This document shows positions 16,715-25,371 of a stretch of 64,000 bases of DNA, one piece after another. This stretch comes from Gammaproteobacteria bacterium (lineage in GTDB: Bacteria; Gemmatimonadota; Gemmatimonadetes; Longimicrobiales; Gaopeijiaceae): NCBI GenBank assembly GCA_009840525.1, contig VXNP01000141.1, positions 1-64,000 of the forward strand, given 5' to 3'. A program made the translations under genes and the position numbers. The notes below the pieces were generated by a model. The model was not told the origin of the DNA. It did no database searches and worked only from the letters and a program-made list of their open reading frames with translations. Every line of letters begins with the position of its first letter. Position 1 is the first letter of the stretch.

Positions 16715-18613
16715 ATGAAATGCTCTGACGTCCCGCTCCGCGCGATGCCCCTTCTTCGCCTGTTGCCGATTGTGCTCGTTCCGCTTGCCCTGGCCGCCTG
16801 CGCCGTCGGGCGCGCGGATCCCGGACCCACTCCCTCGCCCGCGGGACCGGATCGGGACGACGACGCCATTTCGTCGTACTCCGATGTGATCACTGGTGAC
16901 GCCGTCAGCGACGACGGCCTGTTCGCCGTCCACCAGGTCGATACGGACTTCTTCTACGAGATCCCCGTCGAACAGTTCGGGCGCGAGATGCTCGTGGTGT
17001 CGCGAATCTCCCGAACGGCGGAGAACGTGGGCTGGGGCGGCGCCAAGGAGGGGACCGCGGTTGTGCGCTGGCAGCGGCGCGGCGACCAGGTGCTGCTGCG
17101 CCAGGTGAGCCACGAGAACTATGCCGACCCCGAGAGCACCATCTACCAGTCGGTGCTGAACTCCAACTTCGAGCCGGTCATCCAGGTCTTCGACATCGAT
17201 ACGGTGTCCGACGACTCGTCGGCGGTCGTCATTCAGGTCAACGACCTGTTCGAGAGCGACGTGCCGCTCTTCGGCATTCGCCCGCAGCGGCGGGAGGCCT
17301 ACGAGGTCCGCAGCCTCGACGGGGACCGCACCTTCATCGAGTCCGTGCGCAGCTTCCCGCGCAACGTGGAGGTGCGGCGGGTGGTCACCTACCAGGCCAC
17401 CGAGGCTCCGTCCGACGCCGAGTCGAACACCCTCTCGCTCGAGATGAACCACTCCATGCTGCTGCTGCCCGACGAACCCATGCAGCCGCGCCTGTGGGAC
17501 GAGCGGGTCGGCTACTTCTCCGTGACCCGCACCAACTACGGGCTGGACGAGCAGCGCGCCGAGCAGGAGCGCTTCATCACGCGCTGGCGCCTCGAACCCT
17601 CCGACCCGGAGGCGTGGGCGCGCGGAGAGCTGGTCGACCCCGTCAAGCCCATCATCTACTACGTGGATCCCGCGACGCCGGACAAGTGGCGCCCCTACAT
17701 CATCCAGGGGGTGAACGACTGGCAGGTGGCGTTCGAGGCCGCCGGATTCAGCAACGCCATCGAGGGACGGGAACCCCCCTCGCCGGAGGAGGACCCCGAC
17801 TGGAGCCCCGAGGATGCGCGCTATTCGGTGATCCGCTACCTGGCCTCGTCGGTCCAGAACGCGTCGGGACCTCACGTCCATGATCCGCGGACGGGGGAGA
17901 TCCTCGAGAGCGACATCCAGTGGTACCACAACGTGATGAACCTGCTGCGCAACTGGTACCTGGTGCAGACCGCGGCCCGCGAGGAGAACGCGCGCGGGGT
18001 GAAGTTCGACGACGAGGTGATGGGCGAGCTGATCCGTTTCGTGTCCGCGCACGAGGTGGGGCACACCATCGGGCTGCCGCACAACATGAAGTCGTCGGCC
18101 GCGTATCCGGTCGATTCGCTGCGCACGAGCTTCACCTGCACGATGGGGACGGCGGCCTCGATCATGGACTACGCCCGCTTCAACTACGTGGCGCAGCCGG
18201 GAGACGACGCCTGCGTGCTGCCGCGCGTGGGCCCCTACGACATCTATTCGATCCGCTGGGGCTACCGGCCCATCCCGGAAGCGGGTGCGCCGGAGGAAGA
18301 GAGGCCGACGCTGCACAAGTGGATTCTGGACACCGGCGATGACCCGGTGTATCGCTTCGGCGATCCCAGCCAGACCGACCCGGAGTCGCTGACCGAGGCC
18401 ATCGGCAACGACGCCATGCGCGCGTCGGAACTGGGCATCGCCAACCTGAAGCGCATCGCCACCTCACTGCGTGACTGGACCTACGAGGCAGGCGAGGGCT
18501 ACGCGCAGCTGCGCGAGCTGCACCAGCAGATCGGGGCGCAGTGGAACCGCTACTCGGGACACGTGCTGACCAACGTCGGCGGGGTGCACTGGAACCGGAA
18601 GAGCCAGGACTAG
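16715..18613 (+). CDS. Zinc-dependent metalloprotease lipoprotein (DUF5117/DUF5118-like), truncated by an in-frame TAG
   Basis: 632 residues before the stop. Lipoprotein signal: hydrophobic run ending LALAAC with Cys29, so the protein is exported. The zinc site HEVGHTIGLPH (residues 446-456) is the HExxHxxGxxH of metzincins, with a later SIMDY that fits a Met-turn. The region before it (IIYYVDPATPDKWRPYIIQGVNDWQVAFEAAGF, in pieces) matches the large bacterial family with DUF5117 and DUF5118 flanks. The frame stops at TAG 18611-18613 inside the C-terminal helical domain; the same frame continues without another stop to 19159 with matching family sequence. The catalytic domain is complete, so a shortened protein could still fold. 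Confidence 0.85.
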   Translation: MKCSDVPLRAMPLLRLLPIVLVPLALAACAVGRADPGPTPSPAGPDRDDDAISSYSDVITGDAVSDDGLFAVHQVDTDFFYEIPVEQFGREMLVVSRISRTAENVGWGGAKEGTAVVRWQRRGDQVLLRQVSHENYADPESTIYQSVLNSNFEPVIQVFDIDTVSDDSSAVVIQVNDLFESDVPLFGIRPQRREAYEVRSLDGDRTFIESVRSFPRNVEVRRVVTYQATEAPSDAESNTLSLEMNHSMLLLPDEPMQPRLWDERVGYFSVTRTNYGLDEQRAEQERFITRWRLEPSDPEAWARGELVDPVKPIIYYVDPATPDKWRPYIIQGVNDWQVAFEAAGFSNAIEGREPPSPEEDPDWSPEDARYSVIRYLASSVQNASGPHVHDPRTGEILESDIQWYHNVMNLLRNWYLVQTAAREENARGVKFDDEVMGELIRFVSAHEVGHTIGLPHNMKSSAAYPVDSLRTSFTCTMGTAASIMDYARFNYVAQPGDDACVLPRVGPYDIYSIRWGYRPIPEAGAPEEERPTLHKWILDTGDDPVYRFGDPSQTDPESLTEAIGNDAMRASELGIANLKRIATSLRDWTYEAGEGYAQLRELHQQIGAQWNRYSGHVLTNVGGVHWNRKSQD

Positions 18614-19159
18614 GACGGCTATCCGTACCAGCGCGTGGAGCGCGAGACCCAGGAGCGGGCGATGGCGTATCTGGACGAGCAGGTCTTCCGGACGCCGTCG
18701 TGGCTGATCGATCCCGATATACTCGACCGCGTGCAGGGGTCCGGGGCGCCCGACCTGCTTGGGGGCTGGCAGGCCTCGGCCCTCAACCGTCTGCTCGACG
18801 TGAACCGCATGAAGCGCCTGATCGAGCAGGAGGCGTTCGACGGCACGGCGGCGTACGGGCTGAACGAGATGCTCGACGACCTGCGCGGCGCGCTCTGGCG
18901 CGAGACGGCGAACGGCGAGGCCACGGACACCTACCGGCGCAACCTGCAGCGGGTGCATCTGGATCGCTTCGCGGAGCTGATGGAGGACCAGGACGCCCTC
19001 GCCACCGATATCGTGCCGGCGGTGCGCGGGCAGTTGGCGACGCTGGCCGGCGAGGTGCGCGCGGGCGCCGGGCGTACCCGCGACCGGGCGACCCGGCTCC
19101 ACTACGACGACGTGCTGGTGCGCATCGAGGCGATGCTGGATCCGGCGAACGGGAGTTGA
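18614..19159 (+). pseudogene. Separated C-terminal part of the metalloprotease
   Basis: Directly after TAG 18611-18613 the same reading frame goes on for 181 codons: DGYPYQRVERETQERAMAYL, then EQVFRTPSWLIDPDIL and a helical domain (DVNRMKRLIEQEAF, LNEMLDDLRGALWRETANGE). This is the usual C-terminal domain of the same protease family, so it is one gene split by a single codon. An internal GTG at 18635 could restart translation, but no ribosome-binding site is evident. Explanations are a nonsense mutation, readthrough, or a base-call error. Its TGA overlaps the TTG start of the next gene. Confidence 0.75.
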
Positions 19160-20166
19160 CGCGCGGACCGGGGGCCGCGGCGCCCTTCCGGCCGCGGGCG
19201 TTCCGGCCCCCGTGGTGGCTGAAGAGCCCGCACGCCCAGACGCTCGCGGGGTCTTTCTTCCGTCCCGCCGGCTGGCATCCGCTCGAGCGTTGCCGGCTGG
19301 ATACCCCGGACGGCGACTTCCTCGACCTGGACTTCACCCCCGATCCGGGCCCGGACGCCCCCATCGCGCTCGTGCTTCACGGCCTGGAGGGCTACATCCG
19401 CCGTCGCTACGCGGCGGGCGTGCTGAGCCGCCTGTTCGACTGCGGCGTGCGAGGCGTCGGGCTGAACTTCCGCGGCTGCGGGGGAGAAGTGAACCGGACC
19501 GCCCGCTTCTATCACGCCGGGGAAACGGGCGACCTGTCCTTCGTCGCGGAGCACCTCCGGCGCCGCCATCCCGGCCGGCCCATCGGCGCGATCGGCTTCA
19601 GCCTGGGGGGAAACGTCATCCTCAAGTACCTGGGCGAGAGGGGAACGGAAAGCCCGATCAGTGCCGCCGCGACCGTCTGCGTGCCATTCGATCTGGGGGC
19701 ATCCTGCGACCGGATCAGCCGCGGCTTCATGGGCGGCTTCTACACCAGCTACTTCCTGCGTTCACTGCGAAGGAAGGTGCGCGCGAAACAGGCTCTGCTC
19801 GGCAGGATCATCGACACCGCACCAGCGCTCCACGCCCGCACCCTGCGCGAGTTCGACGATGCGCTCACGGCGCCGCTGCACGGCTTCGCCGACGCGGCCG
19901 ACTACTACACCAGGGCGGACGCGCGCCCGTTCCTCCCGCGCATCCGGGTGCCGGCGCTGCTCATCCAGAGCCGCGACGATCCCATTGCGAGCCCCGACGC
20001 CATCCCCTGCGAGCAGGTGGCGTCCAACCCTCATCTTGTGGCTGCGTTCGCCCCCGGCGGCGGCCACGTCGGCTTCGTCCAGGGCGAGACGCCATGGCGC
20101 GCGTCGATCCACGCCGACGGCGAGGCCGTTCGCTTCCTGGTGCACCATCTGAGCCCGAAAAGCTGA
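19156..20166 (+). CDS. YheT-like alpha/beta hydrolase
   Basis: 336-residue cytoplasmic hydrolase of the YheT/UPF0017 type. It opens with PPWWLKSPHAQTLAGSFF, typical of the family. The oxyanion region is LVLHGLEGYIRRRY, the nucleophile elbow is IGFSLGGN (Ser), the acid is probably in SRDDPIAS and the catalytic His in PGGGHVGFV. The physiological substrate of the family is not established; carboxyl esters are likely. The TTG start at 19156 shares two bases with the TGA of the preceding protease frame (TTGA). No ATG, GTG or TTG closer to the homology start was found, so coupling to the upstream frame is plausible, and this favours the upstream fragment being translated. Confidence 0.85.
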   Translation: MTRGPGAAAPFRPRAFRPPWWLKSPHAQTLAGSFFRPAGWHPLERCRLDTPDGDFLDLDFTPDPGPDAPIALVLHGLEGYIRRRYAAGVLSRLFDCGVRGVGLNFRGCGGEVNRTARFYHAGETGDLSFVAEHLRRRHPGRPIGAIGFSLGGNVILKYLGERGTESPISAAATVCVPFDLGASCDRISRGFMGGFYTSYFLRSLRRKVRAKQALLGRIIDTAPALHARTLREFDDALTAPLHGFADAADYYTRADARPFLPRIRVPALLIQSRDDPIASPDAIPCEQVASNPHLVAAFAPGGGHVGFVQGETPWRASIHADGEAVRFLVHHLSPKS

Positions 20167-20218
20167 CCACGTCTGCCCCAACCACCTCGGTGTCTTCGCC
20201 CGCAGGCGATCACCTCCC

Positions 20219-20247
20219 TTGACGAGTTGCGGTTGTCCTTGTAGCGT
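20219..20247 (+). promoter_or_regulatory. Promoter of the cold-shock gene
   Basis: TTGACG (20219-20224), a 17-base spacer and TAGCGT (20242-20247) give a reasonable sigma-70-type promoter. Transcription from it would leave a leader of about 190 bases before the csp start, similar in length to the structured leaders of cspA-type messages. Confidence 0.55.
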
Positions 20248-20442
20248 TTGCGCGCTTGCTCCGCCGGGCACTCACGATCCGGCGCCCCGATCCGCAGCTT
20301 CAGAATCATCTGCCGTACGCATCATCCGCCGTAGCCACTCGCCGCACAGGCTTTTCGTATTTGTCTCACCACCGTCGGGATCGCGCCGTGCGGCACTGTC
20401 TTGTCCACTGCCGGTCCCGCGTCATCAGGAGGAAGAAGTAGC

Positions 20443-20655
20443 ATGAGAACGACTGGAACCGTGAAATGGTTCAACGACGCCAAAGGGTATGGATTCCTGG
20501 ATCCCGAAGGGGGAAACCAGGACTGCTTCGTCCACTACTCGGCCATCTCGGGAGACGGTTTCCGCTCCCTGGCCGAGGGCGAGCGCGTCGAGTTCGACAT
20601 CGTCGACGGCCCCAAGGGCCCCGCAGCGGAGAACGTGGTCCGGCTGGAGTCCTGA
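20443..20655 (+). CDS. Cold-shock domain protein (CspA family)
   Basis: 70-residue single OB-fold RNA/DNA-binding protein that melts RNA structure in cold or growth-phase adaptation. It begins [20 protein letters not shown] and has both nucleic-acid motifs: KGYGFL (RNP1) and DCFVHYSAI (RNP2). The length is standard. ATG 20443 has AGGAGG ten bases upstream. It stands alone with its own predicted promoter and a long leader that may fold in a temperature-dependent way. Cysteine in DCFVHY is slightly unusual; most homologues have Val or Ile there. Confidence 0.97.
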   Translation: MRTTGTVKWFNDAKGYGFLDPEGGNQDCFVHYSAISGDGFRSLAEGERVEFDIVDGPKGPAAENVVRLES

Positions 20656-20734
20656 CCTGAAACCGAGGAAGCGTTCCGGCGCTGCCTCGCGAAACAACCG
20701 CGGCTGTCCGAACTTCTCCTGACGAAGATGCGGT

Positions 20735-21247
20735 TCAGACCCGGAAGAAGGCTCGGCCCTGCCAACTGTGGCGGGCCGGGCCTTCCCATTCCCCTCCCCT
20801 GAACTCCTCCAGCCGCGTGATGGTGTTGTTGAACACGGGCGTGTCCAGCGTCACCTCCCCGGCATCCGCCAGTTTCCTGAACCCTCCCCGGCTCACCCGC
20901 TCGACGCCGCGGGACGAGCGGTAGTACACAGGCATGTTGTCGACGAGCCGGGACCCGATCTCGGCTTCCAGATCCTTGAGCATGTGCACGAGGGCGTCGA
21001 TCGAGCAGCCCGAAGGAGGCGTCACGCTCTCGTCGACCGCAACCGCCAGGAACCGGTCGTAGAGCCACGCCCGTCCCGCCGCCAGAGGGGCTCCGTGGGC
21101 CTTCCAGCGGGACAGGAAGCCGTCCACGCGCTCGAGCAGCGCGGCGCACTCCCGCTGAGACAGGGGTCGCTCGCTCGCGAACACCCAAAGCCGCGCCTGG
21201 TCGGGCAGGCGTTCGAAGACGGAATCGGTCTGCTGTGTCCTGGTCAC
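20735..21247 (-). CDS. Conserved protein of unknown function
   Basis: 170 residues, no signal peptide or membrane segment. The order of features, LWVFASERPLSQRECAALLE, FLSRWKAHGAPLAAG, FLAVAVDES, SGCSIDALVHMLKDLEAEIG and MPVYYRSSRG, resembles a small family found in Bacteroidota and relatives that is often mislabelled ABC transporter ATPase although it has no Walker motifs. The function is unknown. GTG 21247 starts immediately after the TAG of the AI-2E-type permease (no gap), with GAGGA just upstream, so the two are certainly co-transcribed and probably coupled. Confidence 0.8.
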   Translation of the reverse strand: MTRTQQTDSVFERLPDQARLWVFASERPLSQRECAALLERVDGFLSRWKAHGAPLAAGRAWLYDRFLAVAVDESVTPPSGCSIDALVHMLKDLEAEIGSRLVDNMPVYYRSSRGVERVSRGGFRKLADAGEVTLDTPVFNNTITRLEEFRGGEWEGPARHSWQGRAFFRV

Positions 21248-22309
21248 CTATTCCTCACGCGCGAGGGAATCGCCCGCACCCTTCCCGAGCAGGACCGCCA
21301 TCCAGCGGAGATCGGGGGTGTTTTCGAGCAGGATCTTGAGAATCATGGTCAGCGGAATCGACAGGAACATCCCCAGCGGGCCCCAGACCCATCCCCAGAA
21401 GATGAGGGAGAGGACGACGACGAGGGTTGAAAGGCCCAGTCGGCGCCCCATCAGGTTGGGTTCGATGATGTTTCCGAAGACGGTGTTGATGCCCAGGTAG
21501 ACGACGCCCACGCCCAGCGCCGAGCCCAGGCCGAACTGGATGAGCGCCAGCAATACCGCCGGCACCGAGGCGATCACGGAGCCGATGGTGGGAATGTAGT
21601 TGAGCACGAAGCCGATGAGCCCGAGCAATACCGGAAAGTCGAGGCCGATGGCCGCCGCGAAGAGACCGATGGTGATCCCGGTGGCCAGGGAAACCAGCGT
21701 CTTGATGGTCAGGTAGGTCTGGACTTCGCGAACGATCTTGGTCAGCCTGATCGAGTCGTCCCCGACATCGCCCAGCGCCATGCGCAGCTTGCGCGGGAAG
21801 ACCGCCGCCTCGGCCAGAATGAAGACCATGATCAGCAGGACCAGGAAGGTGTCGGTCACCAGGGCCAGGACCCGCTGGATGGTGCCGGTGGCGAAGTCGA
21901 GCGCTGCTTCGAACGAGAACAGGTCGGTCAACGCCGCGAAGACGTTGCCCACGAGGGGAAGCTCGACCTCGGCCAGCCTCGCCTCCCATACTTCCCAGAG
22001 CAGGAGCAGACGAATCTCGTATGCGGGATAGCGGGCCTGGAACTCGGCGAACGCCTGACTCGCCAGCAGCAGCAGGCCTCCCACGACGGCGGCCACCAGG
22101 AGCACGGAGATCAGGATTGCGAGCGGGGAGGGCACGCCGTACCGGCGCAGCCACATCATCACCGGAAGGGTGAGGAACGCGAGGACCAGTGCCAGGAAGA
22201 AGAGCGAGAGAATGCTGGCCGCCAGCTTCAGGCCGGCGACGACGACCACGACCGATGCGAGGACCCCCAGCACGCGGGCGCCGCGCTTGTCTTCCTGTCG
22301 TTCCAGCAT
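21248..22309 (-). CDS. AI-2E family transporter (YdiK/TqsA type)
   Basis: 353-residue inner-membrane protein with about eight hydrophobic segments and a soluble loop around residues 90-145. The C-terminal half has the family pattern [29 protein letters not shown], then [20 protein letters not shown] and [21 protein letters not shown]. Members have been linked to autoinducer-2 export and to Na+/H+ exchange, and substrate cannot be inferred here. Start ATG 22309 is 13 bases from the divergent release-factor-like gene. It is followed with no gap by the unknown protein at 20735-21247. Confidence 0.92.
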   Translation of the reverse strand: MLERQEDKRGARVLGVLASVVVVVAGLKLAASILSLFFLALVLAFLTLPVMMWLRRYGVPSPLAILISVLLVAAVVGGLLLLASQAFAEFQARYPAYEIRLLLLWEVWEARLAEVELPLVGNVFAALTDLFSFEAALDFATGTIQRVLALVTDTFLVLLIMVFILAEAAVFPRKLRMALGDVGDDSIRLTKIVREVQTYLTIKTLVSLATGITIGLFAAAIGLDFPVLLGLIGFVLNYIPTIGSVIASVPAVLLALIQFGLGSALGVGVVYLGINTVFGNIIEPNLMGRRLGLSTLVVVLSLIFWGWVWGPLGMFLSIPLTMILKILLENTPDLRWMAVLLGKGAGDSLAREE

Positions 22310-22322
22310 TCGCGATCTACCA

Positions 22323-22694
22323 GTGAGCGAGACCGGAGCATCCGGGCGCTACGCCCTCCCCGAGTCCGACGAGGTGCTCCTGCGTGAATGTAGGGTCGAC
22401 ACGCTGCGCGCCGGAGGCAAGGGCGGGCAGCATCAGAACGTGACCGACAGCGCCGTCCGCCTCACGCATCTGCCCACCGGCATCGTGGTGGTGGCCCGGG
22501 AGCGCCGCAGCCAGCACCGCAATCGGCAGGTCGCCCTGGCCAGGCTTCGCCGGCGGCTCGAGGAACATCTGGCCCGGAAGCCGAAGCGGATTCCCACGCG
22601 CGTGCCCGAGGCCCAGAAACGCAAGCGGCTGGAGGCGAAGCGCCGGCGCGGTCAGGTGAAGCGGTTGCGGCGGAGGCCGGAGGAGGAGGGCTAG
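22323..22694 (+). CDS. Stand-alone GGQ release-factor-like peptidyl-tRNA hydrolase
   Basis: 123-residue protein consisting of just the catalytic domain of class I release factors: [20 protein letters not shown] with GGQ at residues 34-36, followed by [19 protein letters not shown] and a basic tail ([20 protein letters not shown]). No stop-codon-recognition domain is present. The layout resembles ArfB/YaeJ or the RF-H class, which rescue stalled ribosomes; the long basic tail would sit in the mRNA channel as in ArfB. GTG 22323 is chosen because the frame upstream overlaps the divergent permease gene. Its stop overlaps the stop of the convergent lipoprotein gene (CTAG). Confidence 0.85.
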   Translation: MSETGASGRYALPESDEVLLRECRVDTLRAGGKGGQHQNVTDSAVRLTHLPTGIVVVARERRSQHRNRQVALARLRRRLEEHLARKPKRIPTRVPEAQKRKRLEAKRRRGQVKRLRRRPEEEG

Positions 22695-23902
22695 GGCATC
22701 CTGTCGATTCTCCAGACGTCGACGTGGTCCAGGTCGAGGCTGTCCTGGCGGATCGTTATGAGATGATCGGCGCTGAAGGAGGGCGCGGCGCGTTCCTTGC
22801 GCGGAGGGGCGGGTACGGTGCCGAGCAGTCGCCCTTCCGGGTCGAAGAGCTCCCAGCGGTTCCCGGCAGTTCGGATCACCTCCACCCAGAGTTTGCCGTC
22901 GGGAGCGATGAAGATGCCCTGGATGAAGGACTTCGCTTCCGGCCGGCTGGGTCGCCGGGGATCGCACTCCGCTTCCGGCCGCTCGGCAATGAGTTCCTCG
23001 AAATCCCGATTCCCGGCAGCCCATTCCTCGTCCGAAATGGGCTCCGGCGGCAGGGGACGTTCGATTACGCGCAGGGTATCGCCGTTGCCCGCGGTGACCG
23101 CGATTCGATACGCATCCGTCATCGCCGAATACATCACGGCGCCGGGACCGGGGTGCTGAGCCAGCCCGGGACCGAACGGGATGGGGAATAAGGTGATCAT
23201 TCCGCCATATCGGCAGAGGATACTGCCAGCCGGACCCGGCGGGGGTTGGAGCCACGACAGCGTGTCACCCGTCTCCCCACGGCCGTCGTGGCCGACGAGC
23301 ACGGACTCGACTCCGGTCGCATTCCTGAGAAACCCGAGTCGATAGAACTCGTCCGGGCCGACGGGCATGAGCCGAATGCCGGCGGGGTCGCCGCTGACGC
23401 TCCCCTCGACCCGCTGTTGTCCGAGCCACTCGCCCTCGGCCGAGAACGCCCCGATGCGACCCAGACTGGAATCCAGGGTCAGGAGACGGTCGCCCATCCA
23501 TGCAACCGAATACAGACTTCGAAACTCGCCCGGGCCATCACCGTTCCGGCCGAAGGTGCGTCGATGGACCCCGTCCAGGCCGAAGACCCGGACTTCGTCG
23601 TTGAAGCCGTCGGCCACGAACAGGGCTTCATCCGGCCCGAGAGCGGCGCTGTCGACCCGGCCGAACTCCTCTGGAGCGCCCGTTTCCGACAGGGACTTTG
23701 GGCCGATGGACACGACCGGGGTAAGCTGCCATTCGGGGGCGGTGCCCGTGTTGGTCACGCGCACGATGCCGCCGACGGTGTCGGTCGTGATCGTGAGGTC
23801 GGTGGCGGGCGGGGCTTCCGACGCACAGGCCGCGGCGACCCCCGCGAGGAGCGCGAGGACGGGAAGTGCGAACGGGAGCCTACCGGGCGAGCCGAGGTTC
23901 AT
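22691..23902 (-). CDS. Six-bladed beta-propeller (NHL-like) lipoprotein
   Basis: 403 residues with a lipoprotein signal ending GVAAAC (Cys26). The mature part has the repeating pattern of 6-bladed propellers: [27 protein letters not shown] with [15 protein letters not shown], then further blades ([37 protein letters not shown]). This NHL-type signature is common in surface lipoproteins of Gemmatimonadota and Bacteroidota; ligands are unknown. ATG 23902 has GGGAGGA upstream. Convergent with the GGQ gene and divergent from the beta-barrel gene. Confidence 0.82.
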   Translation of the reverse strand: MNLGSPGRLPFALPVLALLAGVAAACASEAPPATDLTITTDTVGGIVRVTNTGTAPEWQLTPVVSIGPKSLSETGAPEEFGRVDSAALGPDEALFVADGFNDEVRVFGLDGVHRRTFGRNGDGPGEFRSLYSVAWMGDRLLTLDSSLGRIGAFSAEGEWLGQQRVEGSVSGDPAGIRLMPVGPDEFYRLGFLRNATGVESVLVGHDGRGETGDTLSWLQPPPGPAGSILCRYGGMITLFPIPFGPGLAQHPGPGAVMYSAMTDAYRIAVTAGNGDTLRVIERPLPPEPISDEEWAAGNRDFEELIAERPEAECDPRRPSRPEAKSFIQGIFIAPDGKLWVEVIRTAGNRWELFDPEGRLLGTVPAPPRKERAAPSFSADHLITIRQDSLDLDHVDVWRIDRMP

Positions 23903-24057
23903 GGTGTCCTCCCCGGGGTACAGCGTCAGGTGAGCGTGAAGCTGATTCGCTCGGAATCGTCTCCTGGTCCGAATATTGCTCTACCGATGTCTGCCCGGCC
24001 AGCCTTTCCGTCCGGACGCCCGGCAGCCTTCTCCACCCATCCACCAGCGGGGTTCTC

Positions 24058-24783
24058 ATGAAGCGGTTTTCAACACTCCTGTTGCCGACACTCCTGACCG
24101 CCGTCTTCCTCACGCTGGGAGCAACACCCGTTCGCGCGCAGACCACGCTGTCCCTCACGGGCGGCGTGAGCCTGGCCTCCCTGAACACCGACTTCGACGG
24201 AGCGTTGGCTCCGGATATCGAGTCCATTACAGGGATGTCTGTCGGCCTGGCGGCCACCATTCCGGTCACGGACCGGTTCGGAGTCCAGCTTGGGGGCCGC
24301 TACGTCCAGAAGGGAGGAAGCCTGGACTTGCTCGGCATGATGATGGAGATGTTCGGCAGGTCGGAGGGGATGGAGCAGGTCACAAGTTTCGAAACGGACT
24401 TCAGGATGGACTATGTCGAGTTCTCGGCCCTGGCCAGAGTGCGATTCCCGCTGTCGGGAGACCGTATGTCCGGTCACTTGCTCGCGGGACCGGCGCTGGG
24501 CCTGCAGTCATCATGCGAAGTGGGCGTGCGCATCCGCGAACCGGGCTTTCCCGAAGCGGACGTCAACATGGATTGCGAGGAATTCGGCCCCATCTTCAAG
24601 GGGAAGCTCGATCTCGGCCTCGCCGGGGGCGCCGGAATCGACATCGGGCTGACCGATTCAATCGATGCCCGTCTGGGCTTGCTCTATACTTTGGGGCTCT
24701 CCAACGTCGTGGATGACGATGATGAGACGATGAAGCACCGCGCGCTCACGATTCGGACCGGCGTGGCGATTCCGGTCGGCTGA
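24058..24783 (+). CDS. Outer-membrane beta-barrel protein (PorT-like)
   Basis: 241 residues with a signal peptide cleaved after PVRAQ. The mature protein alternates short amphipathic strands with turns (SLTGGVSLASLNTDF, RFGVQLGGRYVQKGGSLDL, YVEFSALARVRFPL, KLDLGLAGGAGIDIGL, DARLGLLYTLGLSNV), the pattern of small eight- to ten-stranded outer-membrane barrels of the outer-membrane-beta-barrel/PorT class. Two cysteines (SSCEVGV and NMDCEEF) may form a loop disulphide. The final residue is not aromatic, unlike most BamA substrates. Followed after 59 bases by the DinB gene on the same strand. Confidence 0.75.
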   Translation: MKRFSTLLLPTLLTAVFLTLGATPVRAQTTLSLTGGVSLASLNTDFDGALAPDIESITGMSVGLAATIPVTDRFGVQLGGRYVQKGGSLDLLGMMMEMFGRSEGMEQVTSFETDFRMDYVEFSALARVRFPLSGDRMSGHLLAGPALGLQSSCEVGVRIREPGFPEADVNMDCEEFGPIFKGKLDLGLAGGAGIDIGLTDSIDARLGLLYTLGLSNVVDDDDETMKHRALTIRTGVAIPVG

Positions 24784-24842
24784 AGCCGGCAGCGGTGGGC
24801 GCGCCCGGGCTTCCGACTGACACGACGGAGAACAGACAGAGT

Positions 24843-25364
24843 ATGGTGAATCCAACCCGAAAACCGCACTCGGACGAGTACGCCGACTTGTACGCAAGCT
24901 ACGTCGGCGCCGTCGAGGAACCGCTTCTCGAAAGACTGGAGAGCGAGGCCGCGGAGTGGCGTGATCTCCTCGCGGCCGTGCCGCCCGACCACGAGGGATA
25001 TCGCTACGCCCCGGGGAAGTGGTCGATCCGCGAAGTGGTGGGACACGTCATCGATGCCGAGCGGATGTTCAGCGTGCGGGCGATGGCCTTCGCGCGGGGA
25101 GACGCGTCGCACTATCCGTCGTTCGACGAAAACGCCTACGCGGCCGAGTCCGGGGCCGACCAGCGCTCCCTTGCCGACCTCTCGGAGGAGCTGTCGACGG
25201 TCCGGACGGCAACCCTTCTGCTGCTCCGCAGCTTCCCGGAGGACGCGTGGAACCGGCGCGGCGTCGCCAGCGGCTACGAGTTCACCGTCAGAAGCCTGGC
25301 CTGGATCATCGCCGGGCACTCGCGTCATCACCGGCAGGTGCTGACGGAGCGCTATCTGGCGTAG
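24843..25364 (+). CDS. DinB-family protein (four-helix metal-binding)
   Basis: 173-residue cytoplasmic protein of the DinB/YfiT superfamily. The likely metal-binding histidines are His in WSIREVVGHVIDAERMF and the pair in IIAGHSRHHRQVLTERYL, in the spacing expected for the four-helix bundle. Family members include thiol S-transferases and many of unknown activity. ATG 24843 is chosen over an upstream in-frame GTG because homology begins at HSDEYADLYASYVGAV. It lies 59 bases after the barrel gene and converges on the VPS10-like gene 7 bases away. Confidence 0.85.
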   Translation: MVNPTRKPHSDEYADLYASYVGAVEEPLLERLESEAAEWRDLLAAVPPDHEGYRYAPGKWSIREVVGHVIDAERMFSVRAMAFARGDASHYPSFDENAYAAESGADQRSLADLSEELSTVRTATLLLLRSFPEDAWNRRGVASGYEFTVRSLAWIIAGHSRHHRQVLTERYLA

Positions 25365-25371
25365 CTCGGCG

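Noticed and set aside
18541-19155. Upstream extension of the YheT-like frame
   Set aside because: It overlaps the metalloprotease frame and has low-complexity composition; homology starts at PPWWLKSPHAQTL.
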